Below, piece by piece: positions 9,301-16,962 of a stretch of 38,261 bases of DNA. Both the position numbers and the translations under genes were made by a program. The stretch comes from Acidovorax sp. GTDB lineage: Bacteria > Pseudomonadota > Gammaproteobacteria > Burkholderiales > Burkholderiaceae_C. The notes under the pieces were generated by a model. The model searched no databases. It saw only the letters and a program-made list of their open reading frames with translations, and was not told the origin of the DNA. The DNA is taken from contig NZ_JALEGG010000162.1 in NCBI RefSeq assembly GCF_022763525.1, forward strand, positions 1-38,261, read 5' to 3'. Position 1 is the stretch's first letter. Every line of letters begins with the position of its first letter.

Positions 9301-11700
9301 GGCATCACCTGGACGGCAACCTTCACCCCGGCCAGCGACATCACCGACACTGCCAACCTGATCACGCTGGACAACACCGGCGTGCAGAACGCCTCGGGCA
9401 ACGCCGGCAGCGGCACCACCGTTTCGAACAATTACGCCATCGATACTCAGCGACCCACCGCGACCATCGTGGTGGCGGACACGGCATTGGGTGTCGGCGA
9501 GACCACCACGGTGACCATCACCTTCAGCGAACCGGTGACCGGTTTCAGCCTGGCCGATCTGACCGCGGCCAACGGCGCGTTGTCCGGATTGGCCACGTCG
9601 GACAACATCACCTATACCGCGACATTCACCCCGTCGGCGGGTATCACCGATTCCAGCAACCTCATCACGCTGGACAACACCGGGGTTGTCGACGTGGCGG
9701 GCAACGCCGGTTCGGGCACCACTGATTCAAATAACTACCAAGTCGATTCCCAGCGCCCCACGGCCACCATCGTGGTGGCGGACACGATGCTGTCGGCAGG
9801 CGAAACGTCCCTGGTGACGTTCACCTTCTCCGAGGCCGTGACCGGTTTCGACAATACCGACGTGAGCGTGGCGAACGGCACGCTGAGCCCGGTCACCACC
9901 AGCGATGGCGGCATCACCTGGACGGCAACCTTCAGCCCGGACAGCGGCGTCACCGACACTTCGAACATCATCGTCCTCAACAACGCGGGCATCAGTGACG
10001 CAGCGGGCAACGCCGGCACCGGAACCACCAACTCCAACAACTACCAGGTCGACACCAACGTCCCGACAGCCACCATCGTGGTGGCTGACACGGCACTGAG
10101 CGTTGGTGAGACCTCTGTCGTGACCGTGACCTTCAATTCGGCGGTGAACGGTTTCGACAACGCCGACCTCACGGTCGAGAACGGAACACTGAGCGGTTTG
10201 GCGAGTACCGACGGGGGTGTGACCTGGACCGCCACCTTGACCCCCTCTGCCAATATTTCCGACACGAGCAACGTGATCACGCTGGACAACACCGGCGTGC
10301 GCAACGCGGCCAACAACGCCGGAGTCGGGACCACGGTCTCCAACAACTATGCGGTGGACACCGCGCGGCCGACCGCCACCATCGCTGTGGCAAGCGCCGT
10401 GGTGGCAGCGGGCGAAACGTCCGCGGTGACCATCACGTTCAGCGAGGCGGTCGCTGGCTTTACCACGGCCGATCTGACGGCCGAGAACGGGTCGCTTTCG
10501 GGCCTGGCCAGCAGCGATGGCGGCGTGACCTGGACGGCAGTGTTCACGCCCACGGCCGGCGTGACGGACACCAGCAACATCATCACGCTGGACAACAGCG
10601 GCATCGCCGATCTGGCGGGCAACGTTGGCGTGGGCACGACCGATTCCAACAACTATGGCGTGGACACAGCGCCGCCCGTGCTGGGCACCGCCACGGTCAA
10701 TGGCAACCGACTCGTTCTCACTTACACCGACGCAACCGGCCTCGATGCTGTCAACGTGGCACCCGGTGGCGCCTTCACCGTGCAGGTGGGTGCCAGCACG
10801 AATGCGGTCACCGGCGTGGCCGTCAACGCAACAGCGGGAACCGTGACACTGACGCTGACAACGCCCGTGGTGGCTGGCCAGGCGGTGACCGTTGCCTACG
10901 CCGACCCCACCGTTGGCAACGACGCCAATGCGATCCAGGATGCCGCCGGCAACGACGCTGCCAGCTTCGCGGCAACGGCCGTGACCAATCTCACGCCCGT
11001 CGTCTCCGACCCCGAGCCGCCCTTGCCACCCCCACCTCCGCCTCCGTTCCCCGGCGTGCCCGACAACGACGGCATACCGACCATCATCGAAGACCAGGCC
11101 CCCGGCATCCCCGGCCCTGGCGGCACCACCGTGGCAGGCGATGGCAACGGAGACGGCATCCGGGACAGCGAGCAGGCCAGTGTGGCCTCGATCGGCTTCG
11201 TCGCCAGCCCGACCGGAGAGAGCAATCCTGGCAGCGCGCCACCCACTTTCACCACCCTGGTCGCCAGCAGCCAGGACGGCAAGGTGAGCGGAGATCCCAC
11301 CAACTCCCGCATCCTCAGCCTGACCCAGAAAGACGCTCCACCCGATCTGCCCGAGGGGCTCGAGGCTCCGATCGGGCTCGTGAGCTTCACTGTGCAGCTG
11401 GGGCAGGGCAAGACCAGCGAGAGCTTCAGCCTCTATGTCGACCCGGCGCTGGGCGTGAACGGCTACTGGAAGCAGGACAGCAGCGGCACCTGGACGAACA
11501 TTGCCAGCGAGCCCTACGGCGGCGAGATGGTGATGGAGGGCGGGCGGCTTCGGCTGGACTTCCAGATCGTCGACGGTGGGGAGTTTGACGGCGACGGCCT
11601 GGTGAACGGCGTCATCACCGACCCAGGGGCGCCTGGGCACATGCCGCTGTCGATCGTGGGGCAGTCACCCGACATTGGGCAAACCCCTTTCTGGTTCTGA
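6322..11700 (+). CDS. Giant DUF4347 / Ig-like repeat / choice-of-anchor U-like secreted protein
   Basis: 1792 residues, cytoplasmic start without a Sec signal. Residues ~17-172 match DUF4347 (EIVFVDSRV, VHVVAHGSEGQLWLG, LLVYACNLAQGEAG), a domain found at the N-terminus of very large exported proteins. Residues ~175-300 resemble the start of polymorphic-type beta-helix proteins (GSLRSAIASAQNGDIVTF, GGIYNAGTLTI), followed by a Gly-rich stretch (~300-510). Nine Ig-like units of ~102 residues follow (~527-1444), then a SwmB-like domain (~1450-1560), a PPPPPPP linker, Asp-rich calcium-loop-like segments (DGNGDGIRDSE) and a C-terminal part resembling the choice-of-anchor U domain, ending PFWF. DUF4347 proteins are often type I secretion substrates, but no RTX nonapeptides and no secretion genes are present here. 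Probably an adhesin or surface-layer protein. No Shine-Dalgarno is visible before the ATG. Confidence 0.88.
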   Translation: MTIDPNTDLASNAAPREIVFVDSRVRDAETLLKGFPPDAEVIFLEAGEDGLQQMAEVLGARGDVGTVHVVAHGSEGQLWLGTTFLDSSTLADHGDALAAIGRGLTADGDLLVYACNLAQGEAGTQFVASLASLTGADVAASDDRTGAGGDWELEISTGAIDGARVLSGEALDDYAWGLATWTATNNLNSGVGSLRSAIASAQNGDIVTFNTGMTVGLTQVLVVGRNITIDGDLNNDNVADVTIDGQYRTQVFSVTGGTTTTFDGLVITRGMTAGNGGNGGDDAMIAQGGGIYNAGTLTIRNTTVTANAASGGGGGGGVTPQYAGGGGGGGGAITGGTGGRGGDTLNATGSSGSAGQGGAGGGFFNMGGRGGSSTGGAGGAAYPGYSTGSAGGTAASGGLSIGGGGGGDGYNDIGGAGGGAVGGIFNDSGATLRIIGNSVISNNVGAGGGGGGGGAGGGYTHTGGAGGVGVGAIWNRGAILITSGNFAALSGNVGGSGVGGTSAGSAGVSPASVSNIYGDGGTVNTNYVPDETPPTATVVVANTSLNSGGTSLVTITFSEAVTGLTAADLTVQNGTIGTLSSSDGGITWTGTLTAASNITDTTNVITLNNNGVADLAGNAGVGTTDSNNYVVNDTVAPTASIVVADTALRAGETSLVTITFSEAVSGLTAGDLTVANGALTGLSSSDGGITWTATLTPDADTTDTSNVVVLDNTGVADLNGNAGVGTTNSNNYAIDTLRPTATIVVADTALSAGETSVVTITFNEAVSGFTTADLTVANGTVTGLSSANGGITWTATLTPSASVSDTTNLITLANSGVADLSGNAGTGTTDSNNYAIDTQRPTATVVVADTTLSAGETSLVTVTFSEAVTGFTLADLTAANGSLNGLSSSDGGITWTATLTPTDGINDATNLITLNNAGVADIAGNAGTGTTNSNNYAIETQRPTATIVVSDNALSIGETSLVTITFSEAVAGFTNADLTIDNGTLSAVSSGDGGITWTATFTPASDITDTANLITLDNTGVQNASGNAGSGTTVSNNYAIDTQRPTATIVVADTALGVGETTTVTITFSEPVTGFSLADLTAANGALSGLATSDNITYTATFTPSAGITDSSNLITLDNTGVVDVAGNAGSGTTDSNNYQVDSQRPTATIVVADTMLSAGETSLVTFTFSEAVTGFDNTDVSVANGTLSPVTTSDGGITWTATFSPDSGVTDTSNIIVLNNAGISDAAGNAGTGTTNSNNYQVDTNVPTATIVVADTALSVGETSVVTVTFNSAVNGFDNADLTVENGTLSGLASTDGGVTWTATLTPSANISDTSNVITLDNTGVRNAANNAGVGTTVSNNYAVDTARPTATIAVASAVVAAGETSAVTITFSEAVAGFTTADLTAENGSLSGLASSDGGVTWTAVFTPTAGVTDTSNIITLDNSGIADLAGNVGVGTTDSNNYGVDTAPPVLGTATVNGNRLVLTYTDATGLDAVNVAPGGAFTVQVGASTNAVTGVAVNATAGTVTLTLTTPVVAGQAVTVAYADPTVGNDANAIQDAAGNDAASFAATAVTNLTPVVSDPEPPLPPPPPPPFPGVPDNDGIPTIIEDQAPGIPGPGGTTVAGDGNGDGIRDSEQASVASIGFVASPTGESNPGSAPPTFTTLVASSQDGKVSGDPTNSRILSLTQKDAPPDLPEGLEAPIGLVSFTVQLGQGKTSESFSLYVDPALGVNGYWKQDSSGTWTNIASEPYGGEMVMEGGRLRLDFQIVDGGEFDGDGLVNGVITDPGAPGHMPLSIVGQSPDIGQTPFWF
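7899..10652 (+). repeat. Nine tandem ~306-bp coding repeats (Ig-like units)
   Basis: Units begin at about 7899, 8205, 8514, 8820, 9126, 9432, 9735, 10041 and 10347. Seven are 306 bp, the second is 309 bp and the sixth is 303 bp; the sixth lacks one codon in the GGITWTATF strand, reading DNITYTATF. Each encodes the pattern PTATIVVADTALSAGETS, TFSEAVTGF, then LITLDNTGV, AGNAGTGTT and SNNYAIDT, resembling Pfam Big_12-type domains. Copies differ at many synonymous positions, so the array is old rather than freshly amplified. Confidence 0.9.
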
Positions 11701-11741
11701 GCGGCCCCACCCCCGTCCACGATTTCTCCGTTTTTGACACC

Positions 11742-12542
11742 ATGAAACAAACCATCCCTGCACCCATGCAACACCCATCTCTTCCGCCGGCAGCAGCCAC
11801 GGCAAAACACGCCGCCATGCGGCCTGCAGCAGCCCTCGCCATGACCCTGGCCGTGGCCGGGCTGCTCGCCGGCTGTGGCGGAGGGGGCGGTGGCGAGGCA
11901 GGGCCAAGCATCGACCCGGCACAACTCAAGGGCCGCTGGGTCACGGCATCGGGCGCCACGCCCGCCGTGACGGCGGTGGTGGTGCCCGATGCCTCCGGCA
12001 CAGCCAGCGCCTGGCTGCTGAACCAGGACGCCAGCCGTCTCGTCAAGCTGGTGGTGCGCAGCGACAGCAGTGCCAATGGCAAGTCCTACGCGCTGGGGCA
12101 AGGCAATGCCGCAGGGCAGGGCGTGACCGGCCAAGTCAGCGCGGCCCTGGCAGCCAGCCCCAAGAGCATCTCGTTCACCGGGGTGAATGCGTCGGCGCTG
12201 AACCTGACGCAGGCCGACGCGCTGAGCGCTTCAGCCGTCCAGGGCGACGCCACCGGCACGTGGAGCGCCACATCGGGGGGCAATGCGCAGACCACGCAGT
12301 GGACCATCGCGTCAACGGGCGGGGTGAACGGCAGCTCGACCACGGGGTGCAGCTACGCCGGGGGCGTCACGGCCATGGCGAACACCGCGGCCTACAGCGT
12401 GCAGATCAATGAAAGCTGTCCGGACGGAGCCAAGACCACGTTCGCGGGGATCGCGACGCTCAATGCGTCCAAAAACGGGCTGACGGTGGTGCTGACCAGC
12501 GCGGATGAAACGCGGGGCGCCGCGGTTTTCTTCTCGAAATAA
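11742..12542 (+). CDS. Hypothetical lipoprotein
   Basis: 266 residues from the first ATG. A lipoprotein signal with lipobox LLAGC places the acylated Cys at residue 45; starting at the internal ATG 11817 would give a more usual 19-residue signal (MRPAAALAMTLAVAGLLAG). A GGGGGG spacer follows the Cys. The mature domain is rich in Ser, Thr and Ala with beta-strand character and has two Cys (GCSYAG and ESCPDG) that could form a disulfide. I do not recognise a family. The gene starts 41 nt after the giant repeat protein, so the two are probably co-transcribed; it could help anchor or export that protein, but nothing in the sequence proves this. Confidence 0.8.
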   Translation: MKQTIPAPMQHPSLPPAAATAKHAAMRPAAALAMTLAVAGLLAGCGGGGGGEAGPSIDPAQLKGRWVTASGATPAVTAVVVPDASGTASAWLLNQDASRLVKLVVRSDSSANGKSYALGQGNAAGQGVTGQVSAALAASPKSISFTGVNASALNLTQADALSASAVQGDATGTWSATSGGNAQTTQWTIASTGGVNGSSTTGCSYAGGVTAMANTAAYSVQINESCPDGAKTTFAGIATLNASKNGLTVVLTSADETRGAAVFFSK

Positions 12543-12656
12543 GCACGAGCTGGTGCCACCGTGCAGCGCACGGGTTCCCTGAGTGCTGAGAAGCGGTCTC
12601 CAGGGCGCCGTTGCGGAGATTGGGGGGAAGGCCGCAGCCCTTGTCGGCCGGGCGGG

Positions 12657-13688
12657 CTACTTTGCTGCCGCGGGGGCCTGGCACCCCTCGCCCATGCCAG
12701 CCATCCCGGCCAGCCGCTGCAGGCGGGACCGTTTCTCCAGACACAGCTGGTACTCCGCCTCCAGCACCTTCTGCTGGGCCAGCTGCGCAGCCCGCGCCCG
12801 CTCGGCCTGCAGCTGGGCGATGCGCTCGCGGATCTGCGGCATCACGGCGAGAGCGGCTTTTTCGCCTTCCAGGATGGCAGCTGCGCGCTGGGTGAAGTCG
12901 GCAGGGCCAATGTCCAGCACCTGCGGGCGCACGATGACGTCGGCGCGCGCCAGCTCGGCCTGGCCCAGCTTCTGGCCCATGATGGCGATCGACTGGTTCA
13001 GCGCACCAAGCATGTTGCCCGGCGTCTGGCCCCGCGCCTTGTTGGAGATGTCCACGGCGACCACGATGTCGGCGCCCAGCTGGCGCGCGGCGTCCACGGG
13101 CACGGGGCTCACGATGCCGCCATCCACGAAGTGGTACTTGCCGATGGTGACGGGCTGGAACACGCCTGGCACGCTGCTCGACGCGCGCACGGCCTGGCCG
13201 GTGTTGCCGCGCGCGAACACGGTGCGCTCACCGTCTTCAAGCCGCGTGGCCACCACCACGAAGGGCTTGGACATCTGCTCCAGCGGCTTGCGGCGCACCT
13301 GCTCGTTCACATAGTCCTCCAGCTTCTGGCCCAGCACCAGGCCGCCAGAGGACAGTTGCAGGTCGCGGATCTTGGCTTCGTCCAGCGCCACGGCCTTTTC
13401 CTGCATCTCGAACGCGTTCATGCCGCTGGCATACAGCGCGCCCACCACGCTGCCCGCGCTGGTGCCGGAGACAACCGCGGGCGCGAAGCCGTTGGCCTCC
13501 AGCATCTTGATCCCGCCGATGTGGGCAAAGCCCTTGGCGGCGCCGCCGCCCAGGGCGATGCCGATGCGGATGGGCGCGGTTTGGGAAGCTGGTGCAGTGC
13601 TCGTCGGTTCGTTGGGACGCGCTGGGCCGGGGGCGCTGCCGCAGGCCGCCACGCCGAGGATGGCAGCCACCACCAGGGTGAGCCGCAT
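12657..13688 (-). CDS. Patatin-like phospholipase family lipoprotein
   Basis: 343 residues. Signal MRLTLVVAAILGVAAC is a lipobox-type leader with Cys16. The patatin domain shows the oxyanion loop ALGGGAAKGFAHIGGI, the nucleophile elbow SGTSAGS (catalytic Ser) and the DGG motif in FVDGGIVSPVP that supplies the dyad Asp. The C-terminal ~70 residues form a predicted helical region rich in Gln, Ala and Arg. Such proteins hydrolyse acyl esters of lipids; this one should sit in the periplasm or on the outer membrane. An alternative ATG at 13742, preceded by AGGA, would add 18 residues that repeat MRLT and look like a second leader; I prefer 13688 because the lipobox lies at the normal distance. The frame is open much further up, but that part belongs to intergenic DNA and the antisense side of the permease gene. 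Confidence 0.88.
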   Translation of the reverse strand: MRLTLVVAAILGVAACGSAPGPARPNEPTSTAPASQTAPIRIGIALGGGAAKGFAHIGGIKMLEANGFAPAVVSGTSAGSVVGALYASGMNAFEMQEKAVALDEAKIRDLQLSSGGLVLGQKLEDYVNEQVRRKPLEQMSKPFVVVATRLEDGERTVFARGNTGQAVRASSSVPGVFQPVTIGKYHFVDGGIVSPVPVDAARQLGADIVVAVDISNKARGQTPGNMLGALNQSIAIMGQKLGQAELARADVIVRPQVLDIGPADFTQRAAAILEGEKAALAVMPQIRERIAQLQAERARAAQLAQQKVLEAEYQLCLEKRSRLQRLAGMAGMGEGCQAPAAAK

Positions 13689-13818
13689 GGCGGAGGGCGC
13701 TGCGAGCGCCGTGATGGGACAAAGAAGGGCGGTCAGGCGCATGCCGGGGGTCCTGCGGTCAACGGGCGGGCAGTATATCGGCGGCGCACGTGTGGGGTCG
13801 GCCGAGGGGACATTTGCT

Positions 13819-13876
13819 CCTGAAAAGAGAGCTGCTTGCGCTTGCAGGGCAAGCGCTGGGGGCAGATTTTGCTCGA
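13819..13876 (+). repeat. Dispersed Comamonadaceae-type repeat, copy R6
   Basis: GAGAGCTGCTTGCGCTTG, a short middle, then CAAGCGCTGGGGGCAGATTT. The GCGCTTG/CAAGCGC arms pair perfectly. It lies downstream of the ABC permease gene and upstream of the patatin gene, both on the minus strand. Confidence 0.75.
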
Positions 13877-13945
13877 ACGCTTCAGTGGCGGCAGCGGGAG
13901 GGCGGGTGAGGCCCGGGAGTGCGAGCGCGAGCGCGCCCCGCCGTG

Positions 13946-14713
13946 TCAGCCGTTCTGCGACCCCCGGTGCGCCCAGGCCGTGGTGCGCTTCTCGATCCAG
14001 CTGAACAACTCGTACATCACCATGGCCATGGCGCCCACCACCATCAGGCCCGCAAACGCCAGGCCCATCTGCATGGACGAGCCCGCGCTGATGAGCAGGT
14101 AGCCGATGCCTTCGTTGGCGGCGGTCATCTCGCTCACCGTGGTGCCAACGAAGGCCAGCGTGATGGCCACCTTGAGCGAGCCGTAGAAGTAGGGCATGGA
14201 GCGGGGCAGGCCCACCTTGGTGAGAACGTCCCAGCGCTTGGCGCCCAGCACGCGCAGCACGTCTTCGAGCTCGGGCTCCAGCGTGGCCAGGCCGGTGGCG
14301 ATGTTCACCATGATGGGAAAGAAGCTGATGAGGAATGCCGTGAGGATGGCCGGGCCGACGCCAATGCCGAACCACACCACCAGGATGGGCACGAAGGCAG
14401 CCTTGGGCAGGGCGTTGAAGGCTGTCATGAGCGGGTACACGGCGGCATAGGCCACGCGCGAGCTTCCGATCACGAAGCCCAGCAGCACCCCCACGACGAT
14501 GGCAATGCCAAAGCCTGCCATGGTGACCCAGAACGTGCGCCAGGCATGGCCTGCGATCACGCCGCCAAACTCCACCAGCTGCAGGCCGATGGCCCAGGGA
14601 CTGGGGAAGATGAACTCCGAGACATTGAAGGCCGAGCAGATGATCTGCCACAGCAGGATGATCGCGACCAGCAGGATCCAGGGCGACCAGCGTTCTACGG
14701 TTTTCTTGTGCAT
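13946..14713 (-). CDS. ABC transporter permease (SsuC/TauC-like)
   Basis: 255 residues with about six membrane helices and the cytoplasmic EAA-type loop LEPELEDVLRVLGAKRWDVLTKVGLP, typical of permeases from nitrate/sulfonate/taurine-type importers. It is the last gene of a three-gene minus-strand set, 25 nt after the ATPase gene. The permease would form a homodimer in the inner membrane. Substrate specificity cannot be read from it. Confidence 0.92.
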   Translation of the reverse strand: MHKKTVERWSPWILLVAIILLWQIICSAFNVSEFIFPSPWAIGLQLVEFGGVIAGHAWRTFWVTMAGFGIAIVVGVLLGFVIGSSRVAYAAVYPLMTAFNALPKAAFVPILVVWFGIGVGPAILTAFLISFFPIMVNIATGLATLEPELEDVLRVLGAKRWDVLTKVGLPRSMPYFYGSLKVAITLAFVGTTVSEMTAANEGIGYLLISAGSSMQMGLAFAGLMVVGAMAMVMYELFSWIEKRTTAWAHRGSQNG

Positions 14714-14738
14714 GGTGGGGCGGGCTGGTGTCGGCGTG

Positions 14739-15563
14739 TTATTGGGCGATGGGCGCGCCGGCCTGGCGCAGGGCGCCGATGTGGCCGCGCAGCTCGTGCA
14801 CGATGTCGGTGAACTCTTTGGTGTAGGTGATTTCCAGGTCGCGCGGGCGGGGCAGGTCGATCTCCTTCCTCACCACGAAGCGGCCGGGGCTCTTGCTCAT
14901 CACGTACACCGTGTCGGCCAGGAAGACCGACTCGCGCAGGTCGTGCGTGACCAGGATCACGTTGAATTGCTGCTCGGTCCACAGGTCGCGCAGGATGCAC
15001 CACAGCTCTTCGCGCGTGAAGGCATCGAGCGCGCCGAAGGGTTCGTCCAGCAGCAGCATTTTGGGCTCGTGGATCAGCGCGCGGCAGATGCTGGCGCGCT
15101 GCTGCATGCCGCCCGACAGCTGCCAGGGAAACTTGTCCTCATAGCCCGCGAGGCCCACCTTCTGCAGCAGTCTGCGGGCCCGCTCTTCGTATTCCTTGCG
15201 CTTTTGCTTGAAGTGGCTGCGGTAGGGCTCGACGATTTCGAGCGGCAGCAGCACGTTGTCCACCGTGGTGCGCCAGGGCAGCAGCGAAGGCGCCTGGAAG
15301 GCCATGCCGGAGATCTTGAGCGGCCCGGTCACGGGCTGCCCGTCGATGAGGATCTTGCCCATGGAGGGCATCTTCAGGCCCGTGGCCAGTTTCATGAAGG
15401 TGGACTTGCCGCAGCCGGAGGGACCCACGATGGCGATGAATTCGCCCTGCCGGACCTGCAGGTCGATGGCTTCCACCGCAAACTGGTTCTTCGCGCGCAG
15501 CTCGTCGTTGTAGGCGAGCCAGACGTCGCGGAAGTCCACAAAAAAGGATTCAGCAGTCTGCAT
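14739..15563 (-). CDS. ABC transporter ATP-binding protein (SsuB/TauB-like)
   Basis: 274 residues with a complete nucleotide-binding domain: Walker A GPSGCGKST (47-55), the Q-loop MAFQAPSLLPWRT, the signature LSGGMQQR, Walker B MLLLDEPFGALD and the switch His in VTHD. It powers the permease encoded 25 nt downstream. The gap to the upstream binding-protein gene (15564-15670) is filled by a dispersed repeat. No Shine-Dalgarno is visible before the ATG. Confidence 0.93.
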   Translation of the reverse strand: MQTAESFFVDFRDVWLAYNDELRAKNQFAVEAIDLQVRQGEFIAIVGPSGCGKSTFMKLATGLKMPSMGKILIDGQPVTGPLKISGMAFQAPSLLPWRTTVDNVLLPLEIVEPYRSHFKQKRKEYEERARRLLQKVGLAGYEDKFPWQLSGGMQQRASICRALIHEPKMLLLDEPFGALDAFTREELWCILRDLWTEQQFNVILVTHDLRESVFLADTVYVMSKSPGRFVVRKEIDLPRPRDLEITYTKEFTDIVHELRGHIGALRQAGAPIAQ

Positions 15564-15571
15564 GAAAGGTT

Positions 15572-15633
15572 TGAATAAAAAAGGGCTCTAGCGCTTGCCT
15601 TGCAAGCGCGAGCAGCTATCAAAACAATAGTAA
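15572..15633 (-). repeat. Dispersed Comamonadaceae-type repeat, copy R2 (inverted)
   Basis: On the minus strand this reads TAGCTGCTCGCGCTTGCAAG then GCAAGCGCTAGAGCCC with a following T-run (TTTTTTATTC). The arms CGCTTGC/GCAAGCG form a stable hairpin. In the direction of the ABC operon, hairpin plus T-run resembles an attenuator or partial terminator between the binding-protein and ATPase genes. Confidence 0.75.
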
Positions 15634-15670
15634 GACCACCGGGCCGGCGGCTCGGTGGCTGCTGTGCGGC

Positions 15671-16705
15671 TTACTTCTTTGGCAGTACTGTGTTCAGCTC
15701 GGCGGCGGGCGGCAGGAAGCTGCCGTTCCACACGTCATCGGCGTTCACGCGTGTCTTGGTGTTGAACGCGTCCGACACCTGCGATGCCATCAGCGACAGA
15801 CGCCCTGGCTTGGCCTGGCCAAAGCCTTCCGCGCGCGCATCCGGGCTGTTGATGACGGTGTCGATGGCCAGCTGCAGGCGGCGGGTTTCCAGCGGCACGT
15901 TCACGATGCCGTCGCGCGCCTTCACGTGTTCGATGGAGGCGGCCGGGTTGGCCATCACTTCCTTGGCGCCCTTTGCGAAGGCCGACAGGAACGCCTTGAT
16001 GGCGGCCGGGTTCTCCTTGATGAGCTTGGGTGACGCGATGATCACGTTGCCATAGAGCTTCACGCCGAAGTCGGCATAGGGCAGCACCACCACGTCGCTG
16101 GCCTTGGCGCCGCGCGCCTCCAGGTTCAGGAGCGAAGTGAAGGTGAAGCCGGTGATCGCGTCCACGTCGCCGCGCACCAGCATGGTTTCGCGCAGGGGCG
16201 GGTCCATGGCGGTCCAGGTCACGGCGCCGATGCCATTGGCCTTCTGGAAGATCGGGAAGGCGCGGCGGCCGGCGTCGAACACCGGCGCACCCAGCTTCTT
16301 GCCCGCCAGATCGGCCGGCTTGGTGATGCCGCTTTTCTTGAGCGCCATGACCGAGGCGGGCGTGTTGTTGTAGACCATCATCACCGCCACGGGCTTGTTC
16401 TGCGCGTCCGGGTTGTTGGCGTGGAACTCCATCACCGCGGCCAGGTCGGCGAAGCCCATGTCGTACGTGCCCGAGGCCACCCGCTGCACCGCGCCGCCCG
16501 AGCCGTTGCCGGCATCCACTGCCACGTCCAGGCCGGCGGCCTTGAAGGTGCCCTTTGCCACGGGTTGCAGGAACAGGGCCGAGGGCCCCTCAAAACGCCA
16601 GTCGAGCTGGAACTTGATGGGGGTGAGCGTCTGCGCTTGCGCCAGCGAGAACGTGCTGGCGGCAGCCAGCAGCGCGGCGGATTGCAGGAACGATCGCTTC
16701 TTCAT
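15671..16705 (-). CDS. ABC transporter substrate-binding protein, NMT1/THI5-like
   Basis: 344 residues with a Sec signal (MKKRSFLQSAALLAAASTFSLAQA, probable cleavage after QA) and a periplasmic binding-protein domain of the NMT1/THI5/SsuA type (IKFQLDWRFEGPSALFLQPVAKG, GSGGAVQRVASGTYDMGFADLA). A good Shine-Dalgarno AGGAG lies about 7 nt before the ATG. Family members bind pyrimidine precursors, sulfonates or other aromatic or nitrogenous compounds. Lying between a malic enzyme gene and the rest of its own importer, about 5 kb from a purine-degradation region, it might take up a purine-related compound, but this is only a guess from context. Confidence 0.92.
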   Translation of the reverse strand: MKKRSFLQSAALLAAASTFSLAQAQTLTPIKFQLDWRFEGPSALFLQPVAKGTFKAAGLDVAVDAGNGSGGAVQRVASGTYDMGFADLAAVMEFHANNPDAQNKPVAVMMVYNNTPASVMALKKSGITKPADLAGKKLGAPVFDAGRRAFPIFQKANGIGAVTWTAMDPPLRETMLVRGDVDAITGFTFTSLLNLEARGAKASDVVVLPYADFGVKLYGNVIIASPKLIKENPAAIKAFLSAFAKGAKEVMANPAASIEHVKARDGIVNVPLETRRLQLAIDTVINSPDARAEGFGQAKPGRLSLMASQVSDAFNTKTRVNADDVWNGSFLPPAAELNTVLPKK

Positions 16706-16882
16706 GGGGGGCTCCTGTCAGGGAAAGGCTGGGGAAATGTGCCGTCCGTGCGTCGGTCTGTCTGGGCGGCCGGTCAGACCAGAACTCAGCAAAAACGGTG
16801 CCTGCTTTGGCGGTGAGGCCGGTGGGCACGCAGCCATTGTTCCCTGAAGTGGTGCATGCGGGGATGCAGGGTTTCCCCACAT

Positions 16883-16955
16883 GGTGCAAACCCGGTCGGG
16901 CTTGCACCGCCCCGGGGCGTTGCCCTGGGGGCGAAGGGCGCCAACAGCCCTTCGC
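16883..16955 (-). terminator. Three consecutive hairpins downstream of maeB
   Basis: Three stem-loops are packed into 73 bp just after the maeB stop: 16931-16955 (9-bp perfect stem GCGAAGGGC/GCCCTTCGC), 16910-16930 (CCCCGGGGC/GCCCTGGGG, 9 bp with one wobble) and 16883-16908 (GGTGCAA/TTGCACC closed over CCCG/CGGG). None is followed by a clear T-run on the minus strand. They probably stabilise the 3' end or support termination between maeB and the ABC operon. Confidence 0.5.
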
Positions 16956-16962
16956 AGTGCCC

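Noticed and set aside
7899-10652. Series of ~101-codon antisense frames, one per Ig-like unit
   Set aside because: They repeat with the unit length because the sense repeats do; each ends at the same linker. No start signals are visible. They are a by-product of codon use.
9727-11640. Long open frame (637 codons) antisense to the giant repeat protein
   Set aside because: It runs against the repeat array and the C-terminal domains, has low-complexity Gly/His/Arg-rich composition and matches no family. High GC with a periodic sequence keeps the opposite strand free of stops.
12657-14651. Single 664-codon minus-strand frame joining the patatin gene with the region under the ABC permease
   Set aside because: Only the last ~343-361 codons encode the patatin lipoprotein, which has its own signal peptide. 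The upstream part overlaps the permease in another frame and has no domain.
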